Below, piece after piece: positions 35,848-51,700 of a DNA stretch of 64,000 nucleotides. Both the position numbers and the translations under genes were made by a program. The stretch lies in the NCBI RefSeq assembly GCF_000972845.2, contig NC_040018.1, forward strand, positions 2,151,632 to 2,215,631, written 5' to 3'. Numbering within the stretch: position 1 is the first letter of the stretch; each line of letters opens with the position of its first letter. This DNA comes from Larimichthys crocea (taxonomy: Eukaryota > Chordata > Actinopteri > Sciaenidae). The notes beneath the pieces were generated by a model that was not told where the DNA came from, made no database searches, and saw only the letters and a program-made list of their open reading frames with translations.

Positions 35848-35861
35848 TTTATTCAAATAAA
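35848..35861. terminator. Back-to-back poly(A) signals for convergent genes
   Basis: TTTATT at 35848-35853 (AATAAA on the minus strand) and AATAAA at 35856-35861 (plus strand) are two bases apart. They could end the plus-strand Cys/His-BESS gene (stop 35267) and the minus-strand hapln3 gene (stop 36438). A minus-strand ATTAAA variant at about 35981-35987 is an alternative for hapln3. Confidence 0.45.
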
Positions 35862-36437
35862 TCTACTGTATCGATAAACCTCCTGCCATGTTTTCTTTCA
35901 CAGCTGTGTTGTTGAAGTTGTGTGTATGTGGGTGTAACATTTGTGTGCAGAGAGAGAGAGATGGTACTTTTGTACAAGGATTTTAATGGTTAGGAAAGGC
36001 ATTTGTTTCACCAAAAATAAGTTACATTTCCAACACCTGCCTTACTGTGGAAATCACCTGAGACACATGGATATACAGTAGAACTGTCAGTGACAATCAT
36101 CTAACAATAATCTAAATAGAAAACTTCAATGACTTACTGTAGATATAATAGTTTTAAAAAAGGTTGATACAAGTGGTTCCTAACCTTTTCACTTGATTTA
36201 CAGCTGAGAAACTTTTTTCCTGTCATGTTTCCTATCTGTATCTTCATTGTCACTCAATACGATAGCGGTGAAAACAATCTTAAAAAATAAACAAATGTCT
36301 ACTTGTGCTGCATTAACACTGTCTACAACCAGGTCTGAATAATGTTTAGAGGCATGAAGATATAAAATGATCTGTTATTACCTCAAAAAAAGTGTTAACT
36401 TTGCATTTCTGAGCTCATAGAAGAGGGAGATGTATGT

Positions 36438-39826
<3,389 letters not shown>

Positions 39827-40357
39827 CCTGGCTGTAATGATCCTGATCTTTAAAGGTCTCAGTCCTCAAACCTGTGGAGATAAATCTGCTTTCAATTAAA
39901 ACACAACCTGCTGTTACTCTAACATCAGATGTGATGACAGGACAGTGTCAGTAGATGGCAGCATGAGAATGAAGTGTTTTCCTTGAAGATGTAACGTTGG
40001 CAACTTTTTTTAAAATTCAGTGGAAAAGTCTGCAATGTGGCACCAAAACTGCAACTTCAAACGGTTGAATTTAAAGATATAAGATGTTGTTGATTTGCAT
40101 TATAGTTTTTTTTTTCTTCATGCAGCTATATACATCATTTTTCACCATTTGCCAGCATCGACATTTACTAAGATCATCTGTGATCAGCTCCATTTAAGAA
40201 CATAACACACCTGGACGTCAGGTGAGAGCAAAAATACAAAAAAGTCGACATGCAAAAACTCTCATTAATCTAAAAATCATAAAACTGTTACTTATATTGT
40301 AGTATTGCTGCAGATAAAACTTGACGCACAATCATTTCTTTTATTTTCTTGACTTAC

Positions 40358-40560
40358 CGTAATGCACCTGGATGTTCTGCTTGCGTGGTTTAAATCCAGA
40401 TGAAAAGTTGATGGAAAAGATGCGCAGAAGTCAAAAGTCAAAAATCAGAAGTTGGTGCGCACAGAAGGAAAAGTTTAGTTTGCTCCAGTCTTTGTCTGTG
40501 ATACAACAGGTTTACTTATGATCAGTTAATAATCAAAAAAAATTCCAACCCTTCCCTAAA
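40358..40560 (-). other. hapln3: Probable hapln3 non-coding first exon
   Basis: A strong minus-strand donor (ACG|GTAAGT) at 40357/40358 and an acceptor (ctccacag) at 39872 that leads into the exon carrying the start codon. The upstream limit is not fixed. The GC content rises slightly here. Confidence 0.4.
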
Positions 40561-40569
40561 GAGTCGCCG

Positions 40570-41900
40570 GATTGTGCAGCTGCTCTGTCGCTACAACTGG
40601 AACAACAGCTCACACACACATAAACTAAAAACACACCTGTGTGAGTGTTCAACAGCCAGTGAGAGGAGGGAGGACAGTGATGCCACATATGGAGATGTCC
40701 CCAGTTTCAGTCATCAGTTTTGTACATTTCTGGAACATATTTGCAAGAAAAGAATGGACTATAGCCTTTATGATTTGTATAACTATATTTCCTTACAGTT
40801 TTAATTCATGCATTTGGGCCACTGTCTGCAAAACTACCAAACATTGAAAAGGCTTTACTGAAAAACTTATTGTCTATCTCAAGCTAAAATTCACTACCAT
40901 GTTATTTATTGCACCAAAAATCTTTGATAATGTAACAATTATCAACATTTTGCACTGCAAAACAGTGAACATGCACAGGGTAAAGTAGCTGTTTTAGCTC
41001 TGTTCCCACAAACACAAGTTAAAAAGATTTTTTTTTTATTACTGTAGGACATAAGTCATGTTATGCAGCTGTTTAAAGATGAATATCTTACAGGAAAACT
41101 GCTTTGCATCCCTTCTAAACTGTCTGGAAGCAGATGTTTTGTTTTGTTTTTTTGCAGAGGGTCCCCACATAGACTCCAGGTCGCAGCTGTGTTTTCCTGG
41201 AAACACTATGATCTTTTATAGGAAACCCTGCTATGATGTGGAAAACATACACATCCACATACAGTAGGCATAGACATCCACAGCGAGGACAGATGTGTTA
41301 GAGATGCTTCGGCCCCCACCACATTCATTTCATAGAGATGAAAGCTGTTGCCAGGGGCCAAACATACCAGGACTGTGAGCTTAGCAGGGAGATGAGTGGC
41401 TAACAGGGTGTAATTACTCTTGTTAACAGCAGGGCAGCAAAGCCCAGTAGTCCAGGATTGAGACAACTTACAACATCTTTGTGTTGTTGGGACAGTTTGT
41501 GCAAAAAAGCACAATGACAGCAGGTTGTTTGAAATGTTTTAGATTTATTACTCTACCTTCATCTGATGTCATTTTATATGTTACAATAGAAGATCTACTG
41601 TTTGGATTATAGCAGCATCTGAACAACGCACAGATGCCCCCCCTGAAGTGACTAATAGCAGGGCTTTAATAAGCATGTTCCTCTCCTTCGTGTCCCCCTA
41701 TACGTGGCCTCACTGACCAGTCTGTTCATGCAGAAATCATCCACCCAACACCCACACTCTGACATTGACTGACCCAATGTGACTGTATGGCCAGCAGTGG
41801 GAAATAACCTGTTATGTAACTGGTGACATTCACTGATAACTGCTCATACTAAAGCATGACAAAGATGTGTTTCATGTGTCTAGATTGTAAATAAACACAC
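40570..41900. other. Intergenic region between hapln3 and mfge8
   Basis: No gene, RNA or clear repeat recognised. Candidate minus-strand AATAAA signals for mfge8 lie at about 41908-41913 and 41982-41987. Frames present are short and unconserved in appearance. Confidence 0.5.
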
Positions 41901-42733
41901 ACATAAAGATTTATTTTTAACATTTAATAAATGATCTCAGTTCAAGACCAACAAGGAATACAAAAAAAATGTAAAACAATGTTTATTTTCTACACATTTT
42001 TCTACATATTTCACATTTGTTGTAAAAATGATTAAATTACAATGAAATTATATGTAAGACTGAAGCAAAATAACCTGCAAAGTTTGTCCTTCCATCATTT
42101 AAATGACAGAGCCGTGTGCTGCAGGTTACATTTTCTACTCTTGGAGTCTCTTTTGGGATTGTTGGAAATGCCAAAAATATTCTCTGTATTGCACAGGCCC
42201 TGCTTCATTGTGCTAGTGTGCACTCAAGTAACTAAGTAACTAGTTACTACTACTAATAGTAACAGCAGTTGAAGAGTGCGTGCAAAGTGAGTGAATATGT
42301 TTGTGAGAATGTTTGTCATCTGTCCTCTGCGGACTGTTAAAAAAAAACTACAAATAAATTAGCAAGGTTGTTAACTGCAAAGGAAGGAAACGGTTTAAAA
42401 CTCTAGTTTGAAGTCTGAATTCTTAGAAGAAGCAAATAATAAAGACTGCAAATGTTGTTTCTGTCAAAGCTACTTAAATTCATATCATGGATACTTCATC
42501 TTTCTGTGAGAAAAGTCAAAACAACATGAACATAAACATAAAAAAGTCACTAGTTAGAAAGTGCTACAGTGTTACAGTCCCAGCAGCCGACAGGATCTTT
42601 AATCCAGAGGAACCAATGGAGCACAGAACAGACGTTCTGTCCGAAATCCCCTCCTCTGCTGTGGGTTTTGAGGAGATTGGAGCGACTGGATGAGGATGGA
42701 GCACTGTGAGATGGTGATTGATGAGTTTTTTTT

Positions 42734-45700
42734 TTAGTCATCACAGCCCAGCAGCTCCATGCGTAGAGTGATGCGCTCGTGCCACTCCCAGGGGACGACT
42801 CGGACATACTGGGCGTAGAACGGAGGCTCGAATAGGTTCTTCTTCTGGGTGTTGTTGTCGATGTTGCCTTGGAAAAGCTGCAAGCAAAGTGAAATAATTA
42901 CTTCTTGGATGAAACCTATTGTATATAAAGCAGTTTTTTTATGAGTCTGAACACGTTTAGTGAAAACATCCACCAAATATCTTATTGACCAGTTATCACT
43001 GTGGTTCTTAGAGGTTCTTGTGCTGGCTTTTGACCACCTAATGACCCAGATTCTAAGAGCCGCAGAACATTCAGACCGCAGCCTCGGGCAGCTTCATTAT
43101 AACTAGCTCTGCGCTCAGTAAAAACATCAAAGCTTGTTTTAAAGTTTTATTGGATCATCTTGGAAAAAGATGCTATGATGAGAAGAACAGGCCTTCAACT
43201 CGTCCAGCAAGAGCTTAAAATACATCTCATCATGAAGGAAACAGGAAGGAGAGCTGACATTAAGTGTAAGTCTTTGGACAAAAGACTGGAGAGATTTACA
43301 AAAACACTTCAGAAAAGCGGTATTAAGTTATTCAAAACTAAGAGCCAGACCAAAAAACTAGGCCCTTATTCATAGTATACTGTATTAAGGAAATACACTT
43401 TAGGGATTCACGTGTGTCTGACCTTATCATTGCTGGTGTTCTCCTCCTTCACTACACTCCACGTCTCTCCATCGCTACTGTAAGCAACTTTAAACACAGA
43501 CACAAACTGCACCACCCCAAAGTCCTTGGCCCCCTGAGTGATGATGCCTGTGAGGCGCTTTGTCTTCTCCAGATCGACCTGGTGAAAGAACAAAGAAAAC
43601 AGTTACACACTACAACATCTGCCGGCTTTCAAAAGGACATTTAAAACCAACAATGTCATTTGAGACATGATGCTGACCTGGATCCACTCTGAACGGTTGT
43701 TGTGGGCGGGAGACCAGGCGTTTGTCTTTCCCTGCTTATCTAGTCGGGCGTACTGAGGGTGCCACGTGAAGGTATCGATACCCCACGTGCGGTACGTGCT
43801 AGAGGCTGAAAGCTGCCCGTCTGAGATGAGGCGAGACTTCATTCCCAGGGGCTCTGAGCAACCTGCGGCGTTTGAATAAACTGTGAATGGAAAGCAGATG
43901 GAAGGACGGAGGGAGGGAAAACCAAAAGCGACAGAAAGAGAAAGAAGGAAAGAAAGAAAAGAAACAAATTAATACTCCCAAAATGAAGAATTAACTTCAT
44001 CTTTCATCCATTTGGAGACAATTAGTGATATTCAGAAGAATGTTACACCCACCAATGACCAAAGGAAAGAATGGAAAGAGGCACACAGAGTAGAGGAATG
44101 CATGCAATAAAGTACGCAGAGCTACATATGCAGTGTGTATACATCCATCATGTTTCTGTGTAAATATTGTAGCTGAAGACAAAGGACAAAAGAACGGAGG
44201 TTTAAAACAAACAAATGTGTCTGCATATACTCAAAATTGCTGCTTTTATTGTTGCACAATGAGGTCTACCAGAATCCTGTTTATACTGTACATTTTCTAT
44301 GTAACCGCCGTTAGATGTATGTCGTTGAAATAACTCTTTGACAGTCATTAAGTTGTCAGTGTAACCACAGGAAGAAGAAACCAGCACAGTAAAACAAGAG
44401 AGGCTTTCTACACATTTCCTCACTCACAGAGGCTGTAACTGGATATCACATTTGTTTTTCTGAAGTTGATTTATACTGCGTGTTTTCTGTGTGTGTTTAC
44501 CATTGAGTTCACATCCCACCAGCTCCATGCGCAGCGTGCAGGCCCTGCGGCAAACCACTGGGATGATGCGGATGTACTGGGCTATGATCGGGGGGTCAAA
44601 CAGGTTTGTCTTTGTGCTGTCGTTATCTGTGTTGCCCACGAAAACCTGCAGCACACAGACAGTAAGTAAGCTGAAGAAAGACACCTGTGAACTCTGCTTA
44701 AGATTCTGTAGAAATAAGTCCTCTAACCTTGTCTCTCCGTTGGCCTTCCACTCTGTAAGTCGTGTAAGAGCTCCCATCAAAGCTGCTCGCCACCTTGAAG
44801 GCTTTGATATACTCAGCCGTGCCCATTCGACTGGCTCCCTGAGTGATGATGCCTGTCAGACGCATCTTCTTCTGCATATTTATCTGTTGTCAACAAGTCA
44901 AGTGTTAGTCAGCTTCACAGCTTTCATCGGTCAGCCTCATGATTTTAAAGTGTCCACTCGTCTCACCTCGATCCAGGGGTTCCTGTCGTGGGCAGCTGAC
45001 GTCCAGGCATTGACGATACCTTGGTTGTTGAGTCGAGCTAACTCCGGGCCCCAACGCTGAAGACCCAGAATGCCGTAGTGCACAGAAGAAGCTGAGATCT
45101 GCGGATCCACGATTGCTCCTCCCTCCAATCCCAGAAGAGAAATGCAACCTGGGAAACAGCAAATAAATTGTTATTATAAGTTTCATTTACTCCTGTATTT
45201 ATTTTTGAGTTGGTAGAGTTGTAGTTTTTCCTCTCCACAGTTTAAACAAAATGAATCACGCTCATTTTTTAAAATCAAAATACGAATAAGAAGGTGCAAT
45301 TTTTGATAAAGGATGAAAGAAAACATGTTTGTTTGTTGGTAAAGACCCCAACAAATGTCACATCATCGTGATTTTCATCGTTTTTTCCAATGAGAATGAA
45401 AATTGTGATACAAAAATTATCAGTCACCCTAACTGTGAATCATATTGCAGTGGTAATATCTGTAAAAACCTAAAATCTTTTGCCCTATCTTGCACATTTT
45501 ATTAGTGTCAACTAGAAACCAAAGTTATATAATTAACAGTGGGATTAAAAAACCTTAGGGCCACAAATCTGAAAAAACTTTTTAAAAAAATGAGTAGTAG
45601 TTGGTGAACATACGTAGTTGGCACTGCTTCCCAACATATGGTGAGGGACAGTGGCAGGTGAAGTCTCCATCAAGATCTCGACATACCCCTCCATTGCGAC

Positions 45701-48700
45701 AGGGCTCGTTCACACAGTCATTCACATCTGAAAAACACAACACAACCTACTTATTATTTTCAACTCCTCAAACTAACTTTAGTCAGTGGAATTACAACAA
45801 CAACAACAATCACAAAAAGGATGATTGTTAGAGATGGGGTGCACACCTGCCCAGAGAGAGAACAGAGGGAAGTTTGAAGCAGGTGGAGGATCACAATAGC
45901 CTCACTGTGCCTCCAACGTACAGTTGGTGACAAGTAGTTTCTCTTAAATCTAACATGATGACAGACATGACCCTGAGGTCAACAATGAGGAGACGGGACA
46001 CTCAGCAGGTTAGGGTTAAAAGTTGTATCGGATACAAGCGGCTGACACATCTGGCCTGGGAACCTGGTGTACCCATATAGTTGATGATAGTTGTTGTGCT
46101 ATGACTGGATGAATGTGGACAGACACAGCAGGTTTCAGGAGGTTATATCCATATGAGTCACCATCACTCAGCCCACAAACTAACTGTGTTTTGTCTCAGC
46201 TGAATAATCAAAATGATATCTGATATCCACAAAGGACAAATGCACAAACTGGACTCCTTTGGTCATTTGTATTTATTTTTGTATAGTCAATAAATGTCCC
46301 ATTTGAGGTTTTCTGTTATTTTCTGTTATAGGTTATTTTCTGTTTCTACTAAAGACCCTGCACAGAAGTCTTTAAATACTCCAGGGATAAATACTCCCTG
46401 CCACCTCCAGGATTGGGTTGGCATCTACACAGTGATTCACTTGTACGGTTAATCTCCATTCTCCTTCAATAAATAATGCTGTGTAAGTCATCAGTGAACT
46501 ATCTCTCACTTCCTTTCCTTCACACTCCTCATATGTTTAGCTGCCAATAAAATAATATAAGGTTAGAACACCATGGACTTGTGATAATATAATCATAAAA
46601 AAGTTCTCCCTGATGAAATTCAAAGGACATAAGTGGAAAAACACAAGTCAGATCACATGATTATTCATAAATAAACTGTATTTCCTGTGTGTATACAAAT
46701 TATGTATTGCATTAGGTCTGTATGATATGACTGATGTTGTCCTGCCTTATTTTACCTGGCTTACTAACCCTGAATAACTTCACCTACTAAAGTCTTTCCT
46801 CCACAGTAACCATGGCAACAAAATAGCTCTGTGGTCACCTCCTGTATCCTTCCTGTTTAACACTGCATTCTGTGATGCTGCGTAATCTCCACAAGATGGC
46901 ATACGTGTTGCACAGGAAGACGTCCAGATGGTTTGTCCAGATCACACACAACAACACATTTTTCTCTCGTCTCTAGTCTCGTTTTTCTAAAGCAAACAGT
47001 ACGAGCTGTGATCATTCAGACACTATTCAGACGTCAGACCAAACAACATCACGGACCTCGCTGTTAATACTTTTTTCCATGCAGCTTTGTTCTTGAGTCC
47101 TTGAGGGACACTGACTGGGGAAACTAGCTGATGAGCAGTGCAGTGCTGTTAACGTGTTATAATCCCTTGGTAATGATAGTCTTGGCATATATACATTATG
47201 ATTTGGTCAAAAACAGTAGTTCTGTCAGTGACTGCATCTTAATGTGTGTTTATGATATTTCCATCCCTTTAACCAGTGCACTTAAGACAGTCCTCATTAT
47301 ATCCAGATCAGGCCTAAGTACAGGTCCACTCCTGAACAGAGCCACGGCTAAACACAATAAAATATTTGCATACAAATGTGCAGTATTTATGTGTCTATTA
47401 GGGTTGTAGCACAAAGTTATCTGTGTCCGAATCAATGAGAAAGTTGGTGTAGTTTAGACAGAAGTTGGTAGAAATGTGCTTCATTTGCATTTGTTTTCTA
47501 CCGCCTTTTATACTCCTCGTGAAGGAATGTGCCTTCTTTACATCAGAGCTGAAATGGTACAGCGCTTCCCATGCCACTTTGTGGTCACTGGCTAAAGGCC
47601 ACAGGCCGGTGCCTCTTCTGAAAGAGTTTAAATAAACTTTGTGCCTACCCTTTGTCTGTTTGGCTGCCTTGATTAAACGGAGCTCTGTGGTTAGATTAGC
47701 TTTATTTTGCTTGTTTTATTTCTGTTTTTCTCTGTTAGAATAATCTGTGTGTGACCTGTAGTGACACACAACGTGACTTAGGCTAACGGAGTGTCCTCAC
47801 AGATGTATAGATCGGTGATGAATGAACTCATCTGGACACGTAGTGAATCTTAGTAGGTCTAGTAAGGATAAATACTCCCTGCCACCTCCAGGATTGGGTT
47901 GGCATCTACACAGTGATTCACTTGTACGGTTAATCTCCATTCTCCTTCAATAAATAATGCTGTGTAAGTCATCGGTGAACTATCTCTCACTTCCTTTCCT
48001 TCACACTAAAATAATATAAGGTTAGAACACCATGGATTTGTGATAATATAATCATAAGAAAAGGTCTCCCTGATGAAATTCAAAGGACATTAGTGGAAAA
48101 ACACAAGTCAGATCACATGATTATTCATAAATAAACTGTATTTCCTGTGTGTATACAAATTATGTATTTGCATTAGGTCTGTATGATATGACTGATGTTG
48201 TCCTGTCTAATTTTACCTGGCTTACTAACCCCGAATAACTCCACCAGACTTCAGAACTAAAGCAGGTGACGAGATGACGTAATGCCACATGGGTCTGTTT
48301 AATTCTTGTTCCCGTTAGCACTAAGAGGATTGCTCACAACTTATAAAACAAATGCCTGTATGTCTGTGACAACAACACCGGCACAACCTGGCTAATAACA
48401 CAGAGAGGCAAGTGATCCTACCAGGAGAAGGACCGTGAAATAGCCTTACTGATGTGCCTTTGGATTATTTTTCACATGTTTTTAACATGACAATGCATGC
48501 ATTAAAGAAGTATGGTGACCAGAATTTGAGAGAGCTATATCTTACACTACTTACTTACTGTGTTACTTACAGATGAAATGCTAATTTCTAGTTACTCCTC
48601 TGAAATACTATTAAACTACTGTCATATCATTAGTTTTAACTGAACATCTGTGCCTTTGACAAACATAATATACAGGAGAGGTTTCACCTCATTTCAGCAC

Positions 48701-51700
48701 CTCGACACCAGTCCAGACTATGACGTCTGACCGATTCAAAATTAGAAAATGTTTGGGAGTAGACGACCAGACTTCACAAACACTACAATTGGTGGTCAGG
48801 TTGTGGGCTTTGGGGTGAGATGTTCATTCACAAAAAATGCCTCTTCAGTAATGGCATGAGTCATGACGGTTATATTTTCAAACTATAATAATATGACTGC
48901 TGCTCTCAGCATTTCACGCACATAAATCTCAGCCATGGTTCAGATTTTGATCATTCACACTCCAATATTCCTCCATTTTCTTCCACTAATAAACCCAAAC
49001 GCCCGCAAAAACTCAAGCCAGCTTGGTCATTATATTAAGAGGATTTCTTGGAATTCACTATTATCAAATTCTTCGTCTGGTTTGGTCAAGCTTAGGCACA
49101 AACAGATGCAGTCTAGGAACCTGTGTGGGAGGTGGCGTCTGCATGCTAAGAGACTTGGAGTGGTCTTTCACTAATTAGCCAAACAGAATGACCACAGAAA
49201 GATGCTGAATGAGATCCTTTCATGAAACTGCTGTGCTTGACTACACGTCTCATTCACCGCCGATGCTATGACAGGATGGAAAATCCTCATGTGTTCAAAC
49301 TTATAGAGAAATTGGCTGAAAGTGGAGCACTCTGCTATTTGTAATACGCCTACAAGACTTGTCTGGACAAATTTCTTGTATTAATGTTTGTCTTGAGTTA
49401 TTATTGTAGACTGGTCATCTGGTAGTACCAAGCCCATGCAAAACTGTATGAGAACTGTTCTTTATAGAGTTTTTTCTGCCTTTAGTACGCGCCCCATCCA
49501 ATACCGGACTGATCAAAAACAGATTTTCTTTTAAAAAGTCACTAAAACAAACATTTATTATTCTCACATAATGTCATTTTTTGATTGCTGTTTCAAATTC
49601 TTTCTTTTTATTTTTATATTTGATGTGATTTGGTGTTGGTGACACTTTGTTTTTGTGTTTTACTTATTGTTTCATGTGTAGAGTCCTTTACTTCTTTATA
49701 TTTGGTTTATATTGCAGTTTGTTGTCTTATTAATGTTACCAACCGTCGTCCTCCGCAGATGAACAATGCCTGGCTCTGCCACCCATACGCTCAGGGCTAC
49801 CAGTTCCTACCAGAGCAGGGCCGTCCTTCTCTACTTTAAAAAAACTCCTGAAGACCCAGCTCTTCAGAGAGTACCTGCTCTCTGAGCACTACCAAGAACT
49901 GGACATGATGAATCTGTCTATCTTCTTGAACTGTCACTTGATTCTATGCAAGTAGTGTAAAGTATTGCTGCACTAACATGTCCTTGTTGCTTTGGATAAA
50001 AGTGTCAGCTAAATGACAAAATGAATAAATAATAAAAAAATTAATTCTTTATATCAACACTTTTCAAATTCTTTGAATAAATAGCACGATATCTCCTGAG
50101 AAAATGATAAGTTTGTGTAAAAGTGTGCACTCAACTGAGAGTAAAATTCAAAGATTGTTTGATGTGAATGGAAGTGTAGTAGTTGTTTGTGTGCACAGGA
50201 CAAGTGAAGCAGATCAGACTCATTAATCACATCCAGACGTAAACCTACTGATTTGGCAGTGCGCTCCCTCGAAGCCGGGCTGGCACTTGCAGAAGTACTC
50301 GTTGAAAACGTCTCCTCGTCTGGTGGGAGCGACGATCTCGCACGTCCCATCGTTGGTACAGGGGTTAGGACTGCAGGGTCCTGAAGGAAGAAGGCAGAAA
50401 AAAAGAGGTCGATTAAAGTGTCTGATAAATATGTGCTTCTGAAAAAAAAAAAGCTCCTTGTTGATGTACCTGTCTCTGTCACGTTGCAGGTGTCTCCACC
50501 AAAGCCATCTGCACAGATACAGATGAAGGCATGTTCTCCTACACCTGTCACACATGTTCCTCCATTCTGGCAAACATTCACCTCACAGTAGTCACCTGAA
50601 TGAAAGAGAAGAACGATTCAAAATTCAATCCTACAGCATGTAAACACAGTAAAGAAAGACAGATACTCCCAATGCAGTTCACGCATGACCCCTTTTTCGC
50701 ACAATAGTGGTGTATTTGACTTGTTACCATGGATACCAGAGATACCGATTTCTCCACTGCAGTGCAGCTACAACACATGTTGTTGTCTCTTGAATGGGGG
50801 GAACTCTTCTCGCCTCCTGATCTTGTTATGCTATCGCTGCTGCTCTCTCAACCTACAAATTTAAGCCACAGCTGAACAGAACAAGCTCACGCTCATTCTA
50901 GGAAATAAATGAATTAAAGAAAATACGCTATAAAAAGAGATTCATCACAAACTCTCTCCTGAGAAACATTTAAGGTGACCTCCAGAAATTTAGCATTGCA
51001 CTTCCATAAAGTTAGAGAGAACCAGCAGAGTCTGACATATGGTAACTGTTAGCCTAAAGCATACTGTAGGTCAAGACACGATCCTACATTCCCCATAACT
51101 CAATTCATATTTCTTTAGACACTCCCTCCCCAATAAATGGCTTTCAAACTTCACTTTAAGTTTGAAACACAAGCCTTCTGCTCAAACTATCCCTGATGAC
51201 TATAGCGGGCCTCTCACTGTCTGGACAGTACTCTGAACAGGTGAAAAAGTGCGATCCACTGTGTCTGGTTTGAGTGCCTGTAACAACAGAGGTGAGGCTC
51301 AAAGTGCTGAGTCACAGATCCTGGCTGGATCATAAAAATAAGGGGAGAAACCATCCAGTGGGAGCGGCAGGGCACCGATTTATGAGTCACGCTATGACTG
51401 TCAGAATGACAAACCCATAACTTCATAATGTTTGTGTTCTGTTTTTTTTAAACTAGCCCTATGAGTCATCAGATGCCACGTCAGTGTCAGCATTCAGCAT
51501 CTGAGCAGCCTCAGGTGGACTTGGTGTCACTCTCTTTAGCATTCGAGGCCAAAACTTGGAGGACATTTGTGCAATAATGCAGAGTTTATCTTTATTTCTA
51601 AGTGTACCAGCACAATGATTAGGCATGAAAATGTGATATTGAGTATGTAAACATAATCATTTTGCAGATTTCGTAACCACACAGGAAGGCATGTGACAGT

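Noticed and set aside
44491..45060. 189-codon plus-strand frame
   Set aside because: Lies antisense across two mfge8 discoidin exons whose minus-strand frames are clearly the real ones.
46385..48245. LTR retrotransposon with two LTRs
   Set aside because: Ends lack TG/CA and target duplication, and the middle has no gag or pol similarity.
48935..49174. 79-codon frame in mfge8 intron 3
   Set aside because: No family similarity and no partner exons; not called as a gene.
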